A stretch of 64,000 bases of DNA. Source: GCA-003244245 sp050699975. GTDB taxonomy: Bacteria; Actinomycetota; Actinomycetes; Mycobacteriales; Pseudonocardiaceae. A program made the translations under genes and the position numbers. Shown here piece after piece: positions 21,069 through 28,764 of this stretch (the first letter of the stretch is position 1; each line of letters begins with the position of its first letter). The notes under the pieces were generated by a model that was not told where the DNA came from, searched no databases, and saw nothing but the letters and a program-made list of their open reading frames with translations. The stretch is from contig JBOHGH010000001.1 in NCBI GenBank assembly GCA_050699975.1, forward strand, positions 1 through 64,000, in the 5' to 3' direction.

Positions 21069-21281
21069 ATGTCTGACGCATTGAACTTTGCCGAGATCGA
21101 TGGGCAGCACGTGGAGCTGCTCCCCGCGCGTACTGTCATGTCGATGTTCAGCACCGGCGGCTGCTGCGGCGGTGGCGACGGTGGCGACGGCTTTGGTGGC
21201 CTCGGCATTAACCTCTTGAACATCAACGTGCTGGGCGGCCAGGCCAACGTCGCCGGTAGCGGCTCCGGCGGCGACGGCTGA
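21069..21281 (+). CDS. Orphan small Gly-rich peptide with leader-like N-terminus
   Basis: 70 aa preceded by AAGGAGG at 21057-21063, an ideal 5-base spacing, so expression is likely. The N-terminal 25 residues (NFAEIDGQHVELLPARTVM) are charged and helical. After SMFSTGG comes a Cys-Cys pair, a run of Gly/Asp, then LGINLLNINVLGGQANVAG and a Gly/Ser tail. There is no classical signal peptide. The plan (acidic leader, then small-residue core) resembles ribosomal peptide precursors, but no modifying enzyme is nearby; only an MFS-transporter remnant follows. It could equally be a Gly-rich structural or surface peptide. A GC hairpin at 21313-21344 closes the unit. Function is unknown. Confidence 0.6.
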   Translation: MSDALNFAEIDGQHVELLPARTVMSMFSTGGCCGGGDGGDGFGGLGINLLNINVLGGQANVAGSGSGGDG

Positions 21282-21312
21282 GCCAACGGCGGCTGAGTGC
21301 AAATCTGGTGAT

Positions 21313-21344
21313 CGCACCGGTGGTTAGGGAACAGCACCGGTGCG
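21313..21344 (+). terminator. Hairpin after the Gly-rich peptide gene
   Basis: CGCACCGGTG at 21313-21322 pairs with CACCGGTGCG at 21335-21344 across a 12-base loop, 32 bases after the stop codon. No U tract follows. Confidence 0.55.
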
Positions 21345-21469
21345 GCCGGCCGACGGCAGCGCTCAGCCCTCACCTCCTCAGCTGAGGCGGTGCTGGGGCA
21401 TCCGACTGCAGCCCCAGTCGTGCAGTGCCGCCGCGCGATCCCGTGATCGCGTGCGATGTCGTTGGCGAA

Positions 21470-21497
21470 GGAGGGGTGGCCGCGCGGCCACCCCTCC
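21470..21497 (-). terminator. Perfect 12-bp stem hairpin after the MFS remnant
   Basis: GGAGGGGTGGCC, a GCGC loop, then GGCCACCCCTCC. It ends one base before the stop codon of the minus-strand MFS fragment, the normal place for its terminator. It could also stop transcription of the peptide gene from the other side. Confidence 0.65.
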
Positions 21498-21498
21498 G

Positions 21499-22044
21499 TC
21501 AGCCGAGTGTCGGTACTCGGCCGCCGACGCGAAGGGCGGCGGAGGTGCTGGCGGCCACGACGACGGTCGCCGTGACAGCGGTGAGGACGAGCAACGACCC
21601 GGTCGAGCCGATGGCCGCCAGCAGGAATCCCCCGGCGCTCGCGCCGTGCGAGGTGGCCCGGACTATCACGGTAAGTACCAGCGCGAGCTGGACGAAGTTG
21701 AACGCGGCGACATAGAGAACGGACGTCCGCAGGAACTGTTCACCGAAGATCCGCCGCAGGCCGTCGAGCAGGCGACGCCGCATCGGCTCTCGATGTTCTC
21801 GGGGCTCGCGGGATTCCTGCAGCGGGATGCGGATCGCGGTGATCATCAGGTAGGAGATGAGGTAGCTGACCGCGTTGATGAGGAACGGCAACGACTGTGC
21901 CACCGCGTACTGCAGCCCGCCCAGCGGCGGGCCGCCGACCACCGCCGCCTGCCGGTAGGCCTGGTTGCGGGCGACCGCGGCCAGCAGGTCCGTGCGGGCC
22001 ACGACCTGGCGAACCGCGCCGCTCTGGACGGCGGGATGCCCTTC
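21499..22044 (-). pseudogene. Fragment of an MFS exporter
   Basis: The frame opens after a TGA at 22045-22047 and runs to 21499. It encodes EGHPAVQSGAVRQVVARTDLLAAVARNQ, then GGPPLGGLQYAVAQSLPFLI and NAVSYLISYLMITAIRIPLQ, the middle helices of MFS_3/EntS-type exporters, followed by a short loop and two or three further helices. The family has about 12 helices and over 400 residues, so roughly the first third and the end are missing. It is cut just behind ureD. The original may have exported a small product such as a peptide or siderophore; this cannot be shown. Confidence 0.6.
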
Positions 22045-22142
22045 TCAGAGAGCCGTTCCAGGCACTGACGGGGGGCTCGCTCACGCGCCTGTGCGGCGGC
22101 AAGCAAAGGTCCGTGCGCTGGTCGGCGACGGTGGCGCCAGGA

Positions 22143-22868
22143 TCACCGGATTCGAGGCATCACCTGGTCGAGAAGTTGAGTCATGCCGGTAATCCGGTCC
22201 CCGAGGGCGAGCAGTAGCCAGCCCGGACCGTCCAGAGCTGAGCATGCCCAACGCAAACCCGGCTCCTCCCCAGCGTCCTGCGGTGGACCGGAGATCCCGT
22301 CCCCCACGGCCGCCAGCATCCCGACAACGCGCGCGCCACCAGTGCCGGCTGGACCGGCGAGCACCGGATCGGCGCCGTCCAGCAGCAGAGTGTGCGCCAG
22401 TAGCGGAACACCGTCGCATTCGACGGTGAGCTCACCGTCGAAACGTCCACCGCGCTGACCGGCACGGCCGAGCACCACCACCTCGCGCAGCATGGCGCGA
22501 GCCCTACGCTGCAATACGACGGTCATGCTGCTGCGCAGCTCGGCATCGTCGCAGATGACAGTGGGCTCCGGGCGCCAGTCCAGCACCGCCCCCTCAGCGA
22601 GGTCGGCAACCACGGTCCACTGCGCCGCCGCCACGGGGCTGCTCGGCTGCACCACCGTGGCCGCTGCGGAGCGCAGCTGCAGACAGGTGCCGGCCCCGAG
22701 GCCGACGTCCAACGCCAGCTCGTCGCCGCCCAGCGGACCGCCCGCAGCCTGCACCACGTGCACCCGGTTCGGACCGGTCTGGCGCAACACGACCGGAGGG
22801 GCGCACCGCCACCGCAGGCAGGCAGCATCAGGCCCAGGTTCGACCGTGAGCTCCGCGCACGCTCTCAT
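22143..22868 (-). CDS. ureD: Urease accessory protein UreD (UreH)
   Basis: Product of 241 aa. A scaffold that binds apo-urease and, with UreF and UreG, delivers nickel. LRQTGPNRVHVVQAAGGPLGGDEL, QLRSAAATVVQPS and WRPEPTVICDDAELRS match UreD family blocks, followed by GRAGQRGGRF. It is the last gene of the operon and overlaps ureG by 4 bases. Length is at the short end, as in other actinobacteria. No UreE is present in the window. Confidence 0.92.
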   Translation of the reverse strand: MRACAELTVEPGPDAACLRWRCAPPVVLRQTGPNRVHVVQAAGGPLGGDELALDVGLGAGTCLQLRSAAATVVQPSSPVAAAQWTVVADLAEGAVLDWRPEPTVICDDAELRSSMTVVLQRRARAMLREVVVLGRAGQRGGRFDGELTVECDGVPLLAHTLLLDGADPVLAGPAGTGGARVVGMLAAVGDGISGPPQDAGEEPGLRWACSALDGPGWLLLALGDRITGMTQLLDQVMPRIR

Positions 22869-23485
22869 CGCCGGGCCGCTGACCGGAGCAGGTCGCGCAG
22901 CCAGTTCACGACGGGCCGAGCGTCGGGTTGTTCGCGCAGCGAGATGAGCACAGTGGGCCGATCGCCGCGGACCACCGCAGCGTCCCGGCGCATCACCTCC
23001 AGGTCTGCGCCGACCAGCGGGGCGAGATCGATCTTATTGATCACCAGCAGGTCAGCGCGGATGACCCCGGGCCCGCCCTTGCGGGGCACCTTGTCGCCAC
23101 CGGCGACGTCGAGCACGAACACCTGGGCGTCGATCAGGCCGTAGCTGAACGTGGCGGTGAGGTTGTCGCCGCCGCTTTCCACCAGCACCAGGTCGGGGTC
23201 GTGGCGGGTGGTGAGCTCCTCCACGGCGTCCAGGTTGGCGCTGATGTCGTCACGGATCGCGGTATGCGGGCAGCAGCCGGTGCGCACGGCCCGGATCCGC
23301 TCGTCAGGCAGCACCCCGTTGGTGCGCAGGAAGTCGGCGTCTTCGGTGGTGTAGATGTCGTTGGTCACCACCACCACCGACAGCTCGTCGCGCAGCGTCC
23401 GGCACAGCGCGGCGACCAGCGCCGTCTTGCCGCTGCCAACCGGCCCACCGATGCCGATCCGCAGCGCCCGATCCTCACGATGCAA
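22865..23485 (-). CDS. ureG: Urease accessory GTPase UreG
   Basis: Product of 206 aa. A SIMIBI GTPase whose GTP-dependent dimer carries nickel to UreFD. The P-loop GPVGSGKT is at 14-21, VVTNDIYTTEDADFL follows, and the nickel-binding CPH sits in RTGCCPHTAIRDD; the G-domain NKID is in LLVINKIDLAP. It overlaps ureF by 11 bases and ureD by 4. All key residues are intact. Confidence 0.97.
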   Translation of the reverse strand: MHREDRALRIGIGGPVGSGKTALVAALCRTLRDELSVVVVTNDIYTTEDADFLRTNGVLPDERIRAVRTGCCPHTAIRDDISANLDAVEELTTRHDPDLVLVESGGDNLTATFSYGLIDAQVFVLDVAGGDKVPRKGGPGVIRADLLVINKIDLAPLVGADLEVMRRDAAVVRGDRPTVLISLREQPDARPVVNWLRDLLRSAARR

Positions 23486-24164
23486 AGAGGGTCGCCTCCG
23501 TATGGGCGTGCAGTTCGGCCAGCACCTCCGGCAGCGGGGTCCCGGTACTGGGCAGCCGGCGGGAGTCCTGCTGGGCTACCGCCTCCCGCGCCACCCGAGT
23601 CGCTTCCAGCGCCACCTGCTCGGCGGGCTCGGACGCGCGCGTCTGCACGGCGGCGACGGCAATCGGGTCCAACCCGAGCAACCGCACCGCCGCGGTGCAC
23701 GCCCCGCCGAGCAGGTGGTGCAGCGCTAGCAATGCCGCCGTGTCAGGCCCGTCCCCGATGGCGGCAACCACCGCCCCGAAGACCAATGGGTGGTGCGGGC
23801 GGCCAATCCGACCGAGCGCCTCCAGGGCGCCCGACGGCCAGACCCGGTTTGCTGTTCGTAGCAGCGCCGCGCCCTGCGCCCGGGACGCCTCCCGCATCGC
23901 GGCCGACGGGGTGCGCGCGCTCACTGCTGCGTCCCAGCGGCCCCACTCCGCCGGCCCGGGGCCAGCCGCCAGCAGGCAACCGGCCGCAGCGACTGCGGCT
24001 ACCACCGGACCGCTACCGCCTAGCCGACCCGCCAGGAACAACGCGAGGCCGGCCTCGTCACGCAGCAAGCCGCGCTCGACGGCCGCCTCCACCCCGCCGG
24101 AGTGCGCGTGCCCCCCGGCAGGCAACCGTGAATCGGCCAAGAGCAACGAGCCCAGGGCCACCAT
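23475..24164 (-). CDS. ureF: Urease accessory protein UreF
   Basis: Product of 229 aa. An all-helical protein that bridges UreD and UreG and stimulates GTPase-coupled nickel transfer. LLLADSRLPAGGHAHSGGVEAAVERG is the typical UreF opening, and the C-terminal RLLGLDPIAVAAVQTR block is present. The start codon overlaps the ureC stop in TGATG. It belongs to the compact ureA-BC-F-G-D operon. Confidence 0.93.
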   Translation of the reverse strand: MVALGSLLLADSRLPAGGHAHSGGVEAAVERGLLRDEAGLALFLAGRLGGSGPVVAAVAAAGCLLAAGPGPAEWGRWDAAVSARTPSAAMREASRAQGAALLRTANRVWPSGALEALGRIGRPHHPLVFGAVVAAIGDGPDTAALLALHHLLGGACTAAVRLLGLDPIAVAAVQTRASEPAEQVALEATRVAREAVAQQDSRRLPSTGTPLPEVLAELHAHTEATLFAS

Positions 24165-26230
24165 CAGAACAGGAAGTAACGCTGCGCCATGGGGAGTTCC
24201 TCCGCGGGATGCGGTTCGACCACCTCGCCGTCGATCCGGACAGTAAAGGTCTCAGGGTCCACCTCGATGCGCGGCAATGCATCATTCAGTGGCATATCGG
24301 CCTTGCGCAGCGCGCGGGTGTCGCGCACCGCCACCAGCCGGCGTCGCACCGCCAGCCGATCGGCCAGGCCACCCTGCACCGCCGCCGGAGCCACGAAGTG
24401 CACCGACGTGGCGGCAGCCGTGGTCGCCGCAGCCCCGAACATCGGCCGGGGCAGGACCGGCTGCGGGGTCGGGATGGAGGCGTTGGAGTCGCCCATCGCC
24501 GCCCAGGCGATCATGCCGCCCTTGAGCACGACACTAGGCCGGACCCCGAAGAACGCGGGCTGCCACAGCACCAGGTCGGCGAGCTTGCCGACCTCCACCG
24601 AGCCGACCTCACCGTCGAGCCCGTGCGCGACGGCCGGGCAGATCGTGTACTTGGCCACATAACGCCGCGCCCGCAGGTTGTCCGACGTCGGTGGGTCCCC
24701 GGGCAGCGCCCCAACCCGGCGCTTCATGACGTGCGCGGTCTGCCAGGTCCGCAGGATCACCTCGCCGACCCGGCCCATCGCCTGCGAGTCCGATCCGATC
24801 ATCGAGATGGCCCCGAGGTCGTGCAGCAGGTCCTCCGCGGCGATGGTGGACGGCCGGATCCGGCTCTCCGCGAACGCGAGGTCCTCCGGCACTGCGGGGT
24901 TCAGGTGGTGACAGACCATGAGCATGTCGAGGTGCTCGTCGAGGGTGTTCACGGTGTGCGGGCGGGTCGGGTTGGTCGAGCTGGGCAGCACGTGGGGGGC
25001 GCTCGCGACGGTGATGATGTCCGGCGCGTGGCCGCCGCCGGCCCCCTCGGTGTGATACGTGTGGATGGTTCGCCCGGCGATCGCGGCCAGCGTGTCGTCG
25101 ACATAGCCGGCCTCGTTGAGCGTGTCGGTGTGGATCGCCACCTGGACGCCGGTGTCGTCGGCGACCCGCAGGCAGGCATCGATCGCCGCCGGGGTGGATC
25201 CCCAGTCCTCGTGCACCTTGAAGCCGCTGGCCCCGGCCTCGATCTGCTCATACAGCGCCGGCTCGCCCACGGTGTTGCCCTTACCCAGCAGTGCCACGTT
25301 CACCGGCAGCTCGTCCAGGGACTCCAGCATCCGGGCCAGGTACCACGCACCGGGGGTCACGGTGGTCGCCTTGGTGCCCTCCGCGGGGCCGGTACCGCCG
25401 CCGATCAAGGTGGTGACGCCAGACCCCAGCGCCTCGGGCACCTGCTGCGGGCTGATCAGGTGCACGTGGCTGTCCACCGCGCCGGCGGTCAGGATCATCC
25501 CGTTGCCGGCGATCACTTCGGTGCCCGGGCCGATGACCAGCGCGGGGTGTACCCCGTCCATGATGTCCGGGTTCCCGGCCTTGCCAAGGCCGGCGATCCG
25601 GCCGTCCCGCACCCCGATGTCGGCCTTGACCACTCCCCAGTGATCCAGCACGACCGCGCCGGTGATCACCAGGTCGAGTGCGCCGTCGGCCCGGGAAGCC
25701 CGGGCCTGGCCCATCGACTCCCGGATCACCTTGCCCCCGCCGAAGACCACCTCGTCGCCGCCGTGCGGGCCGCGGCAGCGGTCCTCGGTGATCTCCAGGA
25801 GTAGATCGGTGTCGGCCAGCCGCACCCGGTCACCCTCGGTGGGACCGTAGAGCTTGGCGTAGTGGCTGCGCTCGATCGTCCACCTGCCCCCGCTGACCGT
25901 TCCGTCAGCTGCCCCACTGGGATCCGGTACGTCGAGGCGCAGGCCGGGCACGCTGCGGGTGCCGCCCAGCGGCACGACCCGCACCACTCGTTCGATACCG
26001 GGTTCAAAGCGCACCGACGTGCCAGCGGGCACCGCGAGCCGCATCCCGGTGGCGGCCGCACGGTCCATCTTCAACGCCGGGTTCGCCGCGGCGAGGTGGA
26101 AGTGCGACCCCACCTGTACCGGCCGGTCGCCGGTGTTGCGCACGATCAGCTCCCGGCCGGTGTGCGGACCTAGCACGACAGGTTCGCCGGAGAGCAGCAG
26201 CTCACCGGGCACCATGGGCTCAGGGGTCAC
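24164..26230 (-). CDS. Fused urease beta-alpha subunit (UreB-UreC)
   Basis: A single 688-aa frame, equal to UreB (about 1-100) plus UreC (about 118-688), joined by VPDPSGAADGTVSGG. It hydrolyses urea to ammonia and carbamate. UreB shows PGELLLSGEPVVLG and VGSHFHLAAANPAL. UreC has all active-site residues: His255 and His257 (DSHVHLISPQQ), carbamylated Lys338 and His340 (GFKVHEDWGST), His367, His393 (HTEGAGGGHAPD), the flap Cys440-His441, and Asp481 (GSDSQAMGR). Bacterial ureases normally have UreB and UreC separate; Helicobacter fuses UreA with UreB instead. No stop or frameshift is visible in the linker, so the fusion looks genuine. It overlaps ureA by 4 bases. Confidence 0.95.
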   Translation of the reverse strand: MTPEPMVPGELLLSGEPVVLGPHTGRELIVRNTGDRPVQVGSHFHLAAANPALKMDRAAATGMRLAVPAGTSVRFEPGIERVVRVVPLGGTRSVPGLRLDVPDPSGAADGTVSGGRWTIERSHYAKLYGPTEGDRVRLADTDLLLEITEDRCRGPHGGDEVVFGGGKVIRESMGQARASRADGALDLVITGAVVLDHWGVVKADIGVRDGRIAGLGKAGNPDIMDGVHPALVIGPGTEVIAGNGMILTAGAVDSHVHLISPQQVPEALGSGVTTLIGGGTGPAEGTKATTVTPGAWYLARMLESLDELPVNVALLGKGNTVGEPALYEQIEAGASGFKVHEDWGSTPAAIDACLRVADDTGVQVAIHTDTLNEAGYVDDTLAAIAGRTIHTYHTEGAGGGHAPDIITVASAPHVLPSSTNPTRPHTVNTLDEHLDMLMVCHHLNPAVPEDLAFAESRIRPSTIAAEDLLHDLGAISMIGSDSQAMGRVGEVILRTWQTAHVMKRRVGALPGDPPTSDNLRARRYVAKYTICPAVAHGLDGEVGSVEVGKLADLVLWQPAFFGVRPSVVLKGGMIAWAAMGDSNASIPTPQPVLPRPMFGAAATTAAATSVHFVAPAAVQGGLADRLAVRRRLVAVRDTRALRKADMPLNDALPRIEVDPETFTVRIDGEVVEPHPAEELPMAQRYFLF

Positions 26231-26529
26231 TGCACCGGCCGGTGCACGGTGACGAGCTTCGTGCCGTCCGGAAAGGTCCCCTCCACCTGCACCGAAGTGA
26301 TCATCTCCGGCACCCCGTCCAGGACGTCCTCCCGGCCCAGCAGCCGCTGTCCCCCCGCCATCAGCTCAGCGACACTGCTCCCGTCTCGTGCCGCCTCCAG
26401 TACCCAGGAGGTGATCACCGCGACGGCTTCGGGGTAGTTGAGCCGCAATCCCCTCGCCCGGCGGTCCCTGGCCAGCTGGCCCGCCACATGGACGAGAAGC
26501 TTCTCCTGCTCATGCGGGGACAGCAGCAT
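26227..26529 (-). CDS. ureA: Urease gamma subunit
   Basis: Product of 100 aa from ATG 26529, chosen because GAGGAGGAG sits about 6 bases upstream and MLLSPHEQEKLLVHVAGQLA is the family start; the open frame continues upstream over a vapC remnant and is not part of it. GLRLNYPEAVAVITSWVLEAARDG, the GREDVLDGVPEM turn and VQVEGTFPDGTKLVTVHRP complete the subunit. It is the first gene of the urease operon. The leader upstream has been replaced by toxin-gene debris, so the promoter lies in or behind that remnant. Confidence 0.95.
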   Translation of the reverse strand: MLLSPHEQEKLLVHVAGQLARDRRARGLRLNYPEAVAVITSWVLEAARDGSSVAELMAGGQRLLGREDVLDGVPEMITSVQVEGTFPDGTKLVTVHRPVQ

Positions 26530-26533
26530 GTCC

Positions 26534-26703
26534 GCTCCTCCTCGCCACTGGCGCGGCGAGCCTGGGACCTGCGCCACGCGATCACCTTCTACGACGGACT
26601 GTACGTCGCGCTGGCCGCCCAGCTGGACCTGCCACTGCTCACCGCGGACATCAGACTCAGCAAGGTCCCCGGCCTGTCCTGCCGGGTGATGCTGATCAGC
26701 TGA
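26534..26703 (+). pseudogene. VapC-type PIN toxin, C-terminal remnant
   Basis: The plus frame ending at TGA 26701-26703 reads ARRAWDLRHAITFYDGLYVA, then LAAQLDLPLLTADIRLSKVPGL. This is the C-terminal third of VapC ribonucleases, with the Asp of the YDGLYVALA motif and of TADIRL that help form the acidic site. The first two thirds and any vapB partner are missing; the remnant stops at the urease start, on the opposite strand. It marks an old junction next to the urease operon. Confidence 0.7.
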
Positions 26704-26746
26704 CTGCCGTACCGCGTCCCGGGGGCTGAGATGCTCCAGTCTCCGA

Positions 26747-27253
26747 TCACACCGTCTGCTGCGCCACCTGCGGCGAACGGACCCCCGCGAGTATCCGTCG
26801 CGCGGCCGCGTCGGCGGAGAAGCCGGCCGCGATCCATCGCGCGGCCAGCACCACTGGGTGCATCCCGGTCCCGGCAGCATCGTCTCGCACTACGTGCGCC
26901 AATTTGATCAGCTCAGCGTCCCCGCACGCATAGCCGATGCCGCGCCGACTGCGAGTACCGGGGCCAGCGGACGAATCGCGGAACAGCTGCAGCCCGCGTT
27001 CAGCGAGCAACTCGCGGGCCTGCGCCTCCGGCTCCGGTTGCGAGATCGGCACACCTGAGCTGATCCAGTCCATGATCTTCCCGGGCGCCCTGCCGGGGCC
27101 GAGCTCGTGAAGCTCCAAGGTCCACGAGGTCCCCACCGAGCGGCACCACACCGCGGCCAGCACCGCCGCCGACGCGACAGCGTCGTCTGACATTGGCTGC
27201 GCGGCATGCTGACCGGTTGCCGTCGAGGACGCCTCCGGCGCGGTGGTACTCAT
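26747..27253 (-). CDS. Unknown protein, second gene of a coupled pair
   Basis: 168 aa from ATG 27253, which overlaps the stop of the gene before it (ATGA). No family recognised. It has a Ser/Thr/Ala-rich N-terminus, a central part with WCRSVGTSWTLELHELGPGRAPGK and GIGYACGDAELIKLAHVVRDD, then a C-terminal helix-rich part with VVLAARWIAAGFSADAAARRI. No signal peptide or membrane helix is seen. It lies between the urease operon and the ANTAR regulator. A role in nitrogen control is possible only by position. Confidence 0.6.
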   Translation of the reverse strand: MSTTAPEASSTATGQHAAQPMSDDAVASAAVLAAVWCRSVGTSWTLELHELGPGRAPGKIMDWISSGVPISQPEPEAQARELLAERGLQLFRDSSAGPGTRSRRGIGYACGDAELIKLAHVVRDDAAGTGMHPVVLAARWIAAGFSADAAARRILAGVRSPQVAQQTV

Positions 27254-27666
27254 TCCACACCGCCTGAACCGACGCGCTGCACAACCGAAACCCATTCCCG
27301 GTGGGCACTGTGGTCCTCGCTGCGCGCTGGTTCACAGCGGGCCGAGTCCGTCGGCGATACTTCAGTCTTAATCTGAGCGGAATTGCCCTGGAGTGGGATT
27401 TCCAACGTATCAGTCGCCTCAATCCGCAGCATTTCAGCGATTCGTTCGATAGCTTCGCCTGCCTCATGCGCAGCTTCATGCGCCGCGTAGGTACGATACG
27501 CTCTGAATGACATGTTCCCCGTTGCGGAATTCGCGCGCCACAATCTGATATGGTACTCCGCAATCCTTAGTGCGGCTTGCGCCTGATACACCTCGGCGAG
27601 GAGTCCGTCAGCCTCGTCTACTGACGGTGGAAAAGCGGGTACGCTGGGCGGGTCAGGGTAATACAT
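27250..27666 (-). CDS. Unknown protein, first gene of a coupled pair
   Basis: 138 aa from ATG 27666 with GGAGG 6-7 bases upstream. No family recognised. A Pro-rich N-terminus (MYYPDPPSVPAFPPS) leads into a long amphipathic helical region (ADGLLAEVYQAQAALRIAEY, later HEAAHEAGEAIERIAEMLRI), then a polar tail. It may form a coiled coil or helical bundle with its partner, whose start it overlaps by 4 bases. It is divergent from the ANTAR regulator across about 320 bases. GC is lower than in neighbours in the 3' third (27300-27600). Confidence 0.6.
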   Translation of the reverse strand: MYYPDPPSVPAFPPSVDEADGLLAEVYQAQAALRIAEYHIRLWRANSATGNMSFRAYRTYAAHEAAHEAGEAIERIAEMLRIEATDTLEIPLQGNSAQIKTEVSPTDSARCEPARSEDHSAHREWVSVVQRVGSGGVE

Positions 27667-27985
27667 GCAACACCTCCGAACGTGCGACGAGGGTGGTGGT
27701 GCCCAACTGGTGATGAGTCACCGACAAATAAGCGCCGATGCCGCGAGGAAGGCGGACAAGAACGGCGCGGCGGCATGTCACTCCACACACGATTCGCTGT
27801 GAGCTGGCCGCGCTTCCGGACCGTGACTCGAACGTAGCAGATCACGGGGGGTGCTGGGTAGCCCTCACCCGCACCCCATGGGACACTAGCTGATGTCGGG
27901 GGTACTCCGAGCCGTCAAGCCAGTGGCGACCCATCTGCGATGATTGTCATACCCGGGGTCACCGCTCCGAGATCGGTCCCACCCG

Positions 27986-28738
27986 ATGCAGGACGATACC
28001 TTCGACCGCGCCACCGCGGTCAACGAGCTGCAGCAACTGCTCATCGACACCGACCATATCACCGGCTTCCTCAACGAGCTGGCCCGCTACGCCGCCACCA
28101 CCGTCGCACCCGCACTGTCCTGCGGAATCACCATGGACCGCGAGGGCGGCCCGCTGACCGTGGCCAGCAGCGACGCCCACGCCCTCGGCCTCGATGAGGT
28201 GCAATACGGCCACCACAACGGACCCTGCCTCACCTCGATGCGCACCGGCACCACCGTGACCATCAGCGATCTCGCCACCGACGACAGCTGGGGCGCCTAC
28301 CGGCTCGACGCCCTCGCCCACGGGATCGCCTCCGCCCTGTCGATCCCGCTGAACGGCGGCCCGGGTGTGCGCGGTGCACTCAACTTCTACGCAGACCTGC
28401 CGGCGGTGTTCACTACCGAGCGGCAACAACGAGCCGAAGGCCTCGGCGCGGAAGCATCGCGGGCACTTCGCCTGGCAGTGCGACTGACCGACCAGGTCGA
28501 GCTCACCCAGCACCTCGAGACCGCCCTCGCCTCACGCACCGTCATCGACCAAGCCATCGGCATCATCATGGGCCAGAACCGGTGCACCGCCACCGACGCC
28601 TTCGAGATCCTCCGGCGCGCCTCGCACCACCGCAACATCAAGCTCCGCGCCGTCGCGGCGGAGATCGTCACCCGAGTCGGCGGCGAACCACCCGACCCCG
28701 GCGCAACCTTCGCTGCTAAACTAGCCGATCCCTCCTGA
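27986..28738 (+). CDS. GAF-ANTAR RNA-binding antitermination regulator
   Basis: 250 aa from ATG 27986; an ATG 42 bases upstream is also open, and neither has a strong ribosome binding site. Residues about 10-165 form a GAF sensor domain (VQYGHHNGPCLTSMRTG, then GIASALSIPLNGG). Residues about 180-235 form an ANTAR domain (ALASRTVIDQAIGIIMGQNR, then TDAFEILRRASHHRNIKLR). ANTAR proteins bind paired hexaloop RNA hairpins and prevent termination, often in nitrogen-use operons. It is convergent with urtE and sits between urease and urea transport genes, so it may tune urea uptake or hydrolysis. That target is an inference. Confidence 0.85.
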   Translation: MQDDTFDRATAVNELQQLLIDTDHITGFLNELARYAATTVAPALSCGITMDREGGPLTVASSDAHALGLDEVQYGHHNGPCLTSMRTGTTVTISDLATDDSWGAYRLDALAHGIASALSIPLNGGPGVRGALNFYADLPAVFTTERQQRAEGLGAEASRALRLAVRLTDQVELTQHLETALASRTVIDQAIGIIMGQNRCTATDAFEILRRASHHRNIKLRAVAAEIVTRVGGEPPDPGATFAAKLADPS

Positions 28739-28764
28739 CCCAGGTGGGCGCTTCGCGCCCCTTC

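Noticed and set aside
22928..25804. 958-codon plus-strand open frame over the urease genes
   Set aside because: Shadow of ureG, ureF and ureBC; low-complexity translation and no ribosome binding site.
27618..27845. 75-codon minus-strand frame upstream of the unknown gene pair
   Set aside because: Overlaps the leader and ribosome binding site of the gene at 27666; no family or codon support.
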